Below, piece after piece: positions 1-4,676 of a DNA stretch of 6,852 nt. The stretch's first letter is position 1, and every line of letters begins with the position of its first letter. Under the pieces are notes generated by a model. That model ran no database searches and was not told where the DNA came from. It saw only the letters and a program-made list of their open reading frames with translations. Origin of the DNA: an uncultured Chromatiaceae bacterium (GTDB lineage: Bacteria > Pseudomonadota > Gammaproteobacteria > Enterobacterales > Alteromonadaceae); contig CAMLNG010000204.1 in the NCBI GenBank assembly GCA_946481195.1, positions 1-6,852 on the forward strand, in the 5' to 3' direction. Both the position numbers and the translations under genes were made by a program.

Positions 1-66
1 ATTGGTATCGACCCGCTGATTAAGCTGATTGACCGTGATGCGGCGGATAATATCCGCAAGCTTTAA
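1..66 (+). CDS. C-terminal end of an unidentified protein (partial)
   Basis: Frame 1 is open from the window edge and ends in TAA at 64-66, giving 21 residues that finish IGIDPLIKLIDRDAADNIRKL without its last residue being truncated. A strong intrinsic terminator begins only 14 nt after the stop, as expected at the end of a real transcription unit. The tail is mixed hydrophobic and charged with no motif I recognise, so no function is assigned. The start and most of the gene lie to the left of the window. Confidence 0.6.
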   Translation: MGIDPLIKLIDRDAADNIRKL

Positions 67-80
67 ACCGCTCCAGATAA

Positions 81-112
81 AAGCAACCCGCCAATTGGCG
101 GGTTGCTTTTTT
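81..112 (+). terminator. Rho-independent terminator, probably bidirectional
   Basis: A perfect 12-bp stem (81-92 with 97-108) with an AATT loop is followed by a run of T through 112. It ends the + strand gene that stops at 66. On the - strand the same stem is followed by TTTTAT, so it may also stop transcripts from creA, whose stop codon is about 70 nt away. Confidence 0.9.
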
Positions 113-184
113 GCGCCAATGACTGTGCAAAAATCGCTGAACAGCTGCCGGTGATTTGTTGCCTGCGGAACTCTGGAGCTAGGC

Positions 185-682
185 TTATTTACCCGCTTTG
201 GCAGCCTGCTGCTGCGCTTCCAGTTCCTGCCAGGCCTGACTGCCCCACAGCGGTACTGTGGTCAGTGAGTGTTTGTCACTGCCGGCGCTCTCTTTGGTTG
301 AATACGATAAATACACCAAAGTTCTGTTATCTGCATCAAAAATTCGCCTGATTTTCAGGTGCTTAAACAAAATGCTTTTGGATGCAGTGAAAATCACTTC
401 ACCGGATTTGGATTTGTCGATTTTGCTCAGCATCGCGGCAGTAATTTCACCGGTCTGACGGCAGGCGATCGACATATCGGACGGATCTGCCAATGACAAA
501 TCCGCTTCAACATGGCTGATATGGCAGGTAACGCCGGGGATCGCCGGGTCGTTAAAGGTCTGGATTTTAATATCTTTGGTGGTAAAAAGCCCAAGGCTGA
601 CATCACCGACTTCTTTGGGGGAGCAGGCGACAAGTGCGCCTAAGACCAGACCCGCACCCAGTAAACGCTTGATGTGATTCAT
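185..682 (-). CDS. creA: CreA family protein, predicted lipoprotein
   Basis: This 165-residue protein belongs to the CreA family (PF05981), whose molecular role is not established despite the old name 'catabolite regulation protein A'. Matches to E. coli CreA that I recall include the FNDPAIPGVTC stretch with C53, the IACRQTG stretch with C74, the GEVIFTAS.S.LFK.LK segment and the LVYLSYS segment near the end. C53 and C74 match two cysteines in the E. coli protein and could form a disulfide. The N-terminus has lysine and arginine, a hydrophobic stretch and a lipobox LVAC with the cysteine at position 20. Ser at position 21 would favour sorting to the outer membrane. E. coli CreA instead has a plain cleavable signal peptide. 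The ATG has a good AAGGAG ribosome site at 688-693 with 5-nt spacing. It lies 84 nt downstream of the DUF2804 gene on the same strand, and I see no convincing promoter of its own in the gap, so the two are probably co-transcribed. Confidence 0.88.
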   Translation of the reverse strand: MNHIKRLLGAGLVLGALVACSPKEVGDVSLGLFTTKDIKIQTFNDPAIPGVTCHISHVEADLSLADPSDMSIACRQTGEITAAMLSKIDKSKSGEVIFTASKSILFKHLKIRRIFDADNRTLVYLSYSTKESAGSDKHSLTTVPLWGSQAWQELEAQQQAAKAGK

Positions 683-725
683 TTTAACTCCTTGTTTTCT
701 CTGGTTTAGTCGCCCGCAACTGTTG

Positions 726-743
726 TTGCCGGTCAGCCGGCAA
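726..743 (-). other. Stem-loop between DUF2804 gene and creA
   Basis: A perfect 7-bp GC-rich stem (TTGCCGG with CCGGCAA, loop TCAG) lies 24 nt after the DUF2804 stop codon and upstream of creA. No T-run follows in either direction, so it is not a classical intrinsic terminator. It could stabilise the upstream message, pause polymerase or reduce read-through into creA. Its core resembles the stem-loop at 1889-1910. Confidence 0.4.
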
Positions 744-766
744 AGGGCATAAATTCTGGCAGCGTC

Positions 767-1798
767 TTACCACTTGGCATAGTGATCTTCTGCCAGCCCC
801 AGACAATGCTGCAGCTGCAGGACCCGGCCATCGTTTAACCGCAGGGTACCACTGTAAAACCCGACATACTGACGGAAATTACTGGCAAGTAAACCGAGCT
901 GAAGTTTTTCCTGCCGGCAGAAATCGCTTTGGAAGGTCAAATCCACTTCGCCACATAATGTGCTGATGCGCCATGGCGTGGTTTGACCACGATCAAATTC
1001 AAAGCGGGCCGGGCTTAAGTGCTGAATGTTGCCGTCATACCACAATGCGTTTTCACAAAGCCCGGTTTCATTGACGCCACAAGCCAGATTCAGGCCAAAC
1101 GGCACCCCGTCCAGTAAAGTATTGATGGAGCTCCAGCGCCAGCTGGTTTCGCGGCGCATAAAACCTGCGGAGAAATCGATACCGCCACGGGCTTTCGTCA
1201 GGTCCAGCGGCTGGCCATCTAACAGTAAACTGCCGCTGACGCGAAGTGCATTGTTTTTCTCGGTATAAGTCCAGCCGTTGTAACCGGTTGGTGCGGCCAG
1301 AGCCAGCGGCTGTTGCTGGTCAAAATCAAGTTGCACTTCTGCCACTAATCCGGGGGCCTGGACGGTCAAAGTCCAGCCGCTGGCGGCACTCTGAATTTGC
1401 CAGTGCTTTGTGCCTTTGCCCATTTTCGCTACGCCCTGCTGTGGCGAGTCGCTGGTCAGACAGCCAAAGCCCAGCGGCGCCAGTAAGGCAAATTCCCGCG
1501 TGGGTTTGCCCTGTCGATACAAGTACGCAAAACCGGAGCAAACATAACGCACGTCAGCAATGGCCACTGCCAGCAGCCAGCCCGGACCACTGACACAGAC
1601 AAACTGGAACTGTTTATAGGCAAAATGTTGCTGCAACCGGCCGACCGGATGATCCAGCACTGAATGCAGGCGAAATGCCGGCAGATTTAAATTGGCGACT
1701 GCGCCATCAAACAGGCCTTGTTGCAGACGGCCGGTTTTATCAACTAAGTTCGTTGGCGCTGGCGTTAACTTAGGCTGGTAGCGATAGGGCTCGGACAT
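767..1798 (-). CDS. DUF2804 domain-containing protein
   Basis: This 343-residue protein has the hallmark pattern of the DUF2804 family (PF10974), which has no established function. The diagnostic part is the second half: RRETSWRWSS at 215-224, GLNLACGVNE at 235-244, then EN at 249-250, a W-containing strand near 275, an SNFRQYVGFYSG segment near 306-317 and the family-typical end EDHYAKW at 337-343. The N-terminus carries the usual L-x-D-x-x-G-x-L-x-x-G pattern (about 18-28). I see no signal peptide or membrane segment, so it is probably cytoplasmic and beta-rich. The ATG at 1798 has only a weak GGA ribosome site (1807-1809, 8-nt spacing), but the promoter upstream at 1828-1856 agrees with this start, giving a leader of about 22 nt. 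Its promoter carries a FadR-like palindrome, which hints at a link to fatty-acid metabolism by inference only. creA follows 84 nt downstream. Confidence 0.88.
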   Translation of the reverse strand: MSEPYRYQPKLTPAPTNLVDKTGRLQQGLFDGAVANLNLPAFRLHSVLDHPVGRLQQHFAYKQFQFVCVSGPGWLLAVAIADVRYVCSGFAYLYRQGKPTREFALLAPLGFGCLTSDSPQQGVAKMGKGTKHWQIQSAASGWTLTVQAPGLVAEVQLDFDQQQPLALAAPTGYNGWTYTEKNNALRVSGSLLLDGQPLDLTKARGGIDFSAGFMRRETSWRWSSINTLLDGVPFGLNLACGVNETGLCENALWYDGNIQHLSPARFEFDRGQTTPWRISTLCGEVDLTFQSDFCRQEKLQLGLLASNFRQYVGFYSGTLRLNDGRVLQLQHCLGLAEDHYAKW

Positions 1799-1827
1799 CA
1801 GTGTGATCCGGAAAAATAGATAACAGA

Positions 1828-1856
1828 TTTATATCAGCTTTTTCTGGTCAGACCAA
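1828..1856 (-). promoter_or_regulatory. Sigma-70 extended -10 promoter of the DUF2804 gene
   Basis: Read on the - strand, TTGGTC (1851-1856) is followed after 17 nt by TATAAA (1828-1833). The hexamer is preceded by TGA (1834-1836), which makes an extended -10 element (TGn then the hexamer). The -35 is weak (3 of 6) but the -10 is strong (5 of 6 plus TG). The predicted start of transcription is near 1821, leaving a short leader to the ATG at 1798. Confidence 0.55.
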
Positions 1857-1857
1857 G
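1844..1857. promoter_or_regulatory. FadR-like operator palindrome
   Basis: The + strand reads CTGGTCAGACCAAG. Within it TGGTC-A-GACCA (1845-1855) is a perfect odd-centred palindrome. The gammaproteobacterial FadR operator, as I recall it, has a CTGGTCnGACCAG core, matched here at all but the last outer position. The site covers the -35 element of the DUF2804 promoter, where a bound GntR-type repressor would block polymerase. FadR releases DNA when it binds long-chain acyl-CoA. Which regulator binds here is inferred from the motif alone, and no fadR gene is in the window. Confidence 0.4.
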
Positions 1858-1888
1858 CGGGGGCGGGCAGCAATCAGAGAAGAGAGGC

Positions 1889-1910
1889 GGCTGCCGGTGA
1901 ACCGGCAGCC
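1889..1910 (-). terminator. GC-rich stem-loop after slyD, possible terminator
   Basis: A perfect 9-bp stem (1889-1897 with 1902-1910, loop TGAA on the + strand) begins 9 nt after the slyD stop codon. On the - strand it is followed by a pyrimidine-rich stretch (GCCTCTCTTCTCTG) rather than a pure T-run, so it is an imperfect intrinsic terminator or a 3'-end stabilising hairpin for the ygfZ-slyD transcript. Confidence 0.5.
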
Positions 1911-1918
1911 GGGTCGTA

Positions 1919-2410
1919 TTAATGGTCGTGACCTGAGTGGCCATCGATACCGTGTGCATGGCCATGCGCCAACTCGTCAGCGGTGGCGTCACGCACTAAC
2001 AACACTTCGATATCAAACGTCAGGTCAATGCCAGACAGCGGGTGATTGCCGTCGACCACCACTTCTTCGTCAGTGACATCCAGCACGATGACAGATTGCT
2101 CATGACCATCCGGACCGGCCGCGCGAAAACGCATACCAACTTCAACTTCCATGCCTTCGAACAAATTACGCGGTACCGCCTGAGTCAGTTCGTCATGACG
2201 TTCGCCGTAGGCATCTGCCGCAGCGATAGCGACAGTGAACTTGTCGCCGGCTTGTTTACCGGTCAGCACCTTTTCGAGACCGCTGATCAGTGAGCCGGTG
2301 CCGTGGATAAACACTAAAGGTTCGGCGCCAAAGGAGCTGTCGAGTTCGTTGCCGTTGGCATCGCTGACGCTGTAGTGCATGGCGACGACTTTATTGTGTT
2401 GAATAGTCAT
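1919..2410 (-). CDS. slyD: SlyD-type FKBP peptidyl-prolyl isomerase
   Basis: This 163-residue FKBP-type prolyl cis-trans isomerase and chaperone closely resembles E. coli SlyD. The split FKBP domain shows HYSVSDANGNELDSS (12-26), the FKBP signature PLVFIHGTGSLISGLE (31-46), GDKF (55-58) and DAYGE (66-70). The insert-in-flap chaperone region follows from about 75 to 120, including VPRNLFEG and VGMRF. The second FKBP piece contains VVVDGNHPLSG. The C-terminal tail is short: six His among the last 15 residues (149, 151, 153, 158, 161, 163) and no cysteine, compared with the long Cys/His-rich nickel-binding tail of E. coli SlyD. An in-frame ATG 18 codons upstream (2464) lies inside ygfZ. I chose the ATG at 2410 because SlyD/FKBP similarity starts there and GAGG (2416-2419) sits 5 nt before it. 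It follows ygfZ after 7 nt, so the two form an operon. Confidence 0.93.
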   Translation of the reverse strand: MTIQHNKVVAMHYSVSDANGNELDSSFGAEPLVFIHGTGSLISGLEKVLTGKQAGDKFTVAIAAADAYGERHDELTQAVPRNLFEGMEVEVGMRFRAAGPDGHEQSVIVLDVTDEEVVVDGNHPLSGIDLTFDIEVLLVRDATADELAHGHAHGIDGHSGHDH

Positions 2411-2415
2411 GAGGA

Positions 2416-2419
2416 CCTC
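2416..2419 (-). promoter_or_regulatory. Ribosome binding site setting the slyD start
   Basis: GAGG on the - strand sits 5 nt before the ATG at 2410 and overlaps the last bases of the ygfZ stop region. This supports the 163-residue form of SlyD over the longer reading that begins at 2464, and suggests translational coupling with ygfZ. Confidence 0.55.
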
Positions 2420-3392
2420 AGGGAGTGATGGAATAAGGTAAAGGTTGTAATTGTAAGCCGACATCTGGCTCTGTCGCCAGCCGGAAATGGTCGGTTGCGC
2501 TGATATCGTTCGGTAATACGGCCAGCAGTTGCAGTTGGCCCTGAATATTCACCGCATTAACCACCACACCGCTGCGGCGCCAGTTTTGTTCCAGCTGCAG
2601 TTCGATATCGCTGCCAGCGACCGGTGTATGTTCAGTTTCAGCCTGCAGCAGGTACATGGCTCTTTTATTTTTGCCAAGGTACTTCATCCGCGCGACCATT
2701 TCCTGGCCCATATAACAGCCTTTGGTGAAGCTAATGGCATCTAATGCCTGCAGATTGAGCTGCTGCGGCACATATTCACCGAGCAGTGGCTGTTCCAGGT
2801 AAGGCATACCGTGTGCAATATGTTGCGCCAGCCAGCGGGTTGGGGCGGCCATCAGCGCTTGTTGTTGTTGCCACAGGGTTTTGGCTTGCTCGATAGCAAG
2901 AATCAACACAAAGTGATCGGCTGCAAGGCCCAGTAAGTATCCACCTTCAACCGCCTGTTGCTGGCCGATGGCAGGTTGCGGATAACCAAGCTGACTTAGC
3001 AAAGCGGCGCTGTCTGCACCGCCGATACCAAAGACTGCATATTGGTCTTGTACTTCAGTGAAACTGACTTTAGAAAAAACACCGTATTTTTTCAACTGCG
3101 CCAGCGACGCCTGCAGTTCGTCACGAAACGCCAGCCATAATAAATCGTCGCCCGCCTGCAGCAAGTGGAAAGTACCCCACATTTTGCCTTTGGCGTCGCA
3201 GTGGGCGCCGCGCAGGAAATGTTCGCTGCTGACTTGCGTCACATCACAGGTGACCTGACCCTGCAGAAATTTTTGTTGGTCAGCACCACTGATTTTTAAC
3301 AGCTGAAAGGCCGGCAAGGGGCTGACAAAAGCGGAAGACAGATTATTTGACAGCTGAGCCAGTTGCTCAGCACTCATCCAGAAACTTTGCAT
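2418..3392 (-). CDS. ygfZ: tRNA-modifying/Fe-S cluster maintenance protein YgfZ
   Basis: This is a 324-residue GcvT-like folate-binding protein, YgfZ, which in E. coli supports the activity of certain Fe-S enzymes such as the tRNA thiomethylase MiaB. The signature K-G-C-Y-x-G-Q-E is intact as KGCYMGQE, with its essential cysteine at residue 226 (C228 in the 326-residue E. coli protein). Other shared blocks are FLQGQVTCDV, AHCDAKGKMWG, LKKYGVFSKV, NLQALDAISF, the RRSG segment near the C-terminus and the terminal PLPYS. A longer reading starts at a GTG (3461), but it adds 23 residues with no family similarity. The ATG at 3392 gives the family length and has GGGAG (3405-3409) upstream. The gene is divergent from sdhE, as in E. 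coli, and heads the ygfZ-slyD operon. I could not find a convincing -35/-10 pair for it. Confidence 0.94.
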   Translation of the reverse strand: MQSFWMSAEQLAQLSNNLSSAFVSPLPAFQLLKISGADQQKFLQGQVTCDVTQVSSEHFLRGAHCDAKGKMWGTFHLLQAGDDLLWLAFRDELQASLAQLKKYGVFSKVSFTEVQDQYAVFGIGGADSAALLSQLGYPQPAIGQQQAVEGGYLLGLAADHFVLILAIEQAKTLWQQQQALMAAPTRWLAQHIAHGMPYLEQPLLGEYVPQQLNLQALDAISFTKGCYMGQEMVARMKYLGKNKRAMYLLQAETEHTPVAGSDIELQLEQNWRRSGVVVNAVNIQGQLQLLAVLPNDISATDHFRLATEPDVGLQLQPLPYSITP

Positions 3393-3404
3393 AACAGCGG
3401 AGGG

Positions 3405-3409
3405 CTCCC
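3405..3409 (-). promoter_or_regulatory. Ribosome binding site supporting the ygfZ start
   Basis: GGGAG on the - strand lies 12 nt before the ATG at 3392, longer spacing than usual but the only purine-rich site near any family-consistent start. The alternative ATG at 3377 has none in front of it. Confidence 0.4.
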
Positions 3410-3480
3410 GACTGAAACTATTTACACTAGCCTGATCATTGGGTGTAGCCGGTAAAAGCACAACCCCAAACCGATTTTTT

Positions 3481-3489
3481 TGTTAGAAT
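3481..3489 (+). promoter_or_regulatory. Extended -10 promoter of sdhE operon
   Basis: TGTTAGAAT is an extended -10 element: TG, one base, then TAGAAT (5 of 6 to TATAAT). There is no recognisable -35 hexamer at 16-18 nt upstream, which extended -10 promoters can tolerate. Transcription would start near 3496, about 40 nt before the sdhE ATG. Confidence 0.45.
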
Positions 3490-3537
3490 TTAGCCCTTAT
3501 CTGCATCGCCGTTTCAGGCTGTAGCAACAGGAATGTT

Positions 3538-3789
3538 ATGACTGCATTAATGACCAAACCGAAATTACGCTGGGCCTGCCGTCGCGGTATGCTGGAGCTG
3601 GATGTACTGCTGGCGCCTTTTGTTGAACATGGTTACGACGCGCTGACTGAGCCGGAAAAACACATTTTTGAACGCCTGCTGGCCTGCGACGACCCGGATT
3701 TATTTGCCTGGTTTATGGGCCACGCCCAGTCGCAGGACCCGCAACTGCAAGCGCTGGTTCAGGTGATCCTGAACCGGGTGCGGGTGTAA
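3538..3789 (+). CDS. sdhE: FAD assembly factor SdhE
   Basis: This 83-residue protein is SdhE (YgfY, SDH5 family), which helps attach FAD covalently to the flavoprotein subunits of succinate dehydrogenase and fumarate reductase in the cytoplasm. The essential RGxxE motif is intact (R16-G17-M18-L19-E20) in the context WACRRGMLELD, followed by the family-typical EKHIFERLLACDDPDLFAWF block. The ATG at 3538 has AGGA (3529-3532) with 5-nt spacing. An in-frame ATG at 3550 is possible but lacks a site. SdhE was also described as the antitoxin CptB paired with YgfX/CptA, but the flavinylation role is the better supported. It is divergent from ygfZ and followed after 3 nt by ygfX. Confidence 0.95.
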   Translation: MTALMTKPKLRWACRRGMLELDVLLAPFVEHGYDALTEPEKHIFERLLACDDPDLFAWFMGHAQSQDPQLQALVQVILNRVRV

Positions 3790-3792
3790 CAA

Positions 3793-4269
3793 ATGCAATG
3801 CCGGACGCTTTGCGTCGGGCATTCTGTCTGGCCACGCCGGCTGCTCTGTGGTTTGGTGGTGCTGGCGCTAATCAGCGCCGGTTGTGCCGCAGCCACTGTC
3901 CCCTGGTGGCTGCAATGTTGTTGGCTACCCGTGTTTTATTCTTGTTTTGTCGCTACACAACCAGCTCAGCACGGATGGGTATTAAGTTTCAGCTCCGGCT
4001 TGCAATTACGCAGCGATAGGGTAGATTCGGCGAATACTTCGCCAGAGCAACAGTTATCCTTACAACAGGCTGAGTTATTGCCCGAGTGCCAGTCGTGCTG
4101 GCTGGGATTCTGGTTACATTGGCGTAGTGCTGAGGGCCAGATAAAACGATGCTGGCTGTTCCAGGATGCGCTGGCAGACTCGGATGTCCGGGCGCTGGCG
4201 CGCCATATTCAGCAACTGCGCTGGCAACAACCCGCAGGTCCAACCGGTTTGATGCAGTGGTTCAGCTAA
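3793..4269 (+). CDS. ygfX: YgfX/CptA family inner-membrane protein
   Basis: This 158-residue protein sits 3 nt after sdhE, the position of ygfX in E. coli. Two predicted membrane segments (about 17-35 and 38-55) are followed by a cytoplasmic domain ending in CWLFQDALADSDVRALAR (120-137), which matches the W-L-x-x-D-x-x...R-x-L-x-R pattern at the end of YgfX (PF07254). E. coli YgfX interacts with SdhE and was reported as a toxin acting on cytoskeletal proteins, which is debated. Overall similarity is low, so the assignment rests on topology, the C-terminal motif and the neighbour. It is unusual for its ten cysteines in 158 residues, including a C99-x-x-C102 pair and C42-C43. The ribosome site is poor (GGGTG near 3782), suggesting coupling to sdhE translation, and a stem-loop covers codons 2-10. 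Confidence 0.75.
   Translation: MQCRTLCVGHSVWPRRLLCGLVVLALISAGCAAATVPWWLQCCWLPVFYSCFVATQPAQHGWVLSFSSGLQLRSDRVDSANTSPEQQLSLQQAELLPECQSCWLGFWLHWRSAEGQIKRCWLFQDALADSDVRALARHIQQLRWQQPAGPTGLMQWFS
3798..3822 (+). repeat. Stem-loop over the first codons of ygfX
   Basis: ATGCCGGACGC (3798-3808) and GCGTCGGGCAT (3812-3822) form an 11-bp inverted repeat with one mismatch and a TTT loop. It starts 9 nt after the sdhE stop and 5 nt after the A of the ygfX ATG. In mRNA it would be a stable hairpin that could limit ygfX translation unless ribosomes arrive from sdhE. In form it resembles a REP unit, but it lies in coding sequence and no second copy is present. Confidence 0.5.
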
Positions 4270-4317
4270 ACCACAGTCACAGCAGCCTGCCGTTATTTTC
4301 AGAAACAGGAAATTCTC

Positions 4318-4593
4318 ATGAGTTTTGTTGAATTAGTCGGTTATATTCCGGCGATTATTTTCCCGGTCGCCACTTTGATGCAGTTAGTGCATTTGCTGCG
4401 CACCAAAGAGTCTGCTGGTGTGCCGGCGTTAACCTGGGCTGCTTTTGCGCTGGGGAATATCAGTTTGTACATTTATGCGGAGAAGTACTTTGAACTGCAG
4501 TCTATTCTCGGTCAGCTGGCAACCGCAGCGCTGCAGATTTATGTGGTGATGCTGATTATTAAATACCGCAAGAAACCGGCAGCAACAGCCTGA
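4318..4593 (+). CDS. Small PQ-loop/SemiSWEET-like membrane protein
   Basis: This 91-residue protein has three predicted membrane helices (about 5-24, 38-56, 63-82) and a basic C-terminal end (KYRKK), the layout of a single PQ-loop/SemiSWEET unit, which dimerises to transport small solutes. The family pattern is visible: a glycine in helix 1 (G8), proline P17, the end of helix 1 followed by LLRTKESAGVPALTW, a GN pair (GNISLYIY) in helix 2 and a small-residue helix 3. The usual PQ dipeptide is MQ here (M21-Q22). The substrate cannot be told from sequence. AGGA (4307-4310) lies 7 nt before the ATG. It follows ygfX after 48 nt on the same strand with no obvious promoter, and an intrinsic terminator ends the unit, so it is probably the last gene of an sdhE-ygfX operon. 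Confidence 0.72.
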   Translation: MSFVELVGYIPAIIFPVATLMQLVHLLRTKESAGVPALTWAAFALGNISLYIYAEKYFELQSILGQLATAALQIYVVMLIIKYRKKPAATA

Positions 4594-4621
4594 GCTGATG
4601 CGTGAAGGTGCATTGAGCTAC

Positions 4622-4651
4622 AAAAAAGCCGGAATTTAAATCCGGCTTTTT
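4622..4651. terminator. Bidirectional intrinsic terminator between convergent genes
   Basis: A GCCGGA/TCCGGC stem (4628-4633 with 4641-4646), extended by flanking A-run/T-run pairing, has T5 after it on the + strand and T6 on the - strand. It lies between the stop of the PQ-loop gene (4593) and the stop of nadB (4677, read from the right), so it serves both transcripts. Confidence 0.88.
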
Positions 4652-4676
4652 GCTGTTTGGGTTTCAGGACAATATC

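Noticed and set aside
103..351. + strand open frame of 82 codons over the creA 3' region
   Set aside because: It begins inside the terminator stem and is antisense to creA, with no ribosome site and no recognisable protein pattern.
1452..1464. Second FadR-like sequence CTGGTCAGACAGC inside the DUF2804 gene
   Set aside because: The right half is imperfect and it lies deep in coding sequence. CTGGTCAG occurs several times in this window as ordinary codons, so chance is the simplest reading.
1246..1593. + strand open frame of 115 codons inside the DUF2804 gene
   Set aside because: It is a shadow of the DUF2804 coding strand, with a low-complexity translation rich in Ser, Arg and Pro and no start signals.
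3398..3450. Candidate ygfZ promoter elements on the - strand (TGTAAA, GCTACA)
   Set aside because: Both hexamers are poor matches (4 and 3 of 6) and several equally poor pairs exist nearby.
3393..3461. Possible 23-residue N-terminal extension of YgfZ from a GTG start
   Set aside because: The extension has no family similarity, and the ATG at 3392 gives the usual length and puts the essential Cys at the expected position.
3538..4269. sdhE-ygfX read as a toxin-antitoxin system (CptB-CptA)
   Set aside because: The flavinylation role of SdhE is better supported, and the intact RGxxE motif and location beside ygfZ fit housekeeping genes rather than a mobile toxin module.
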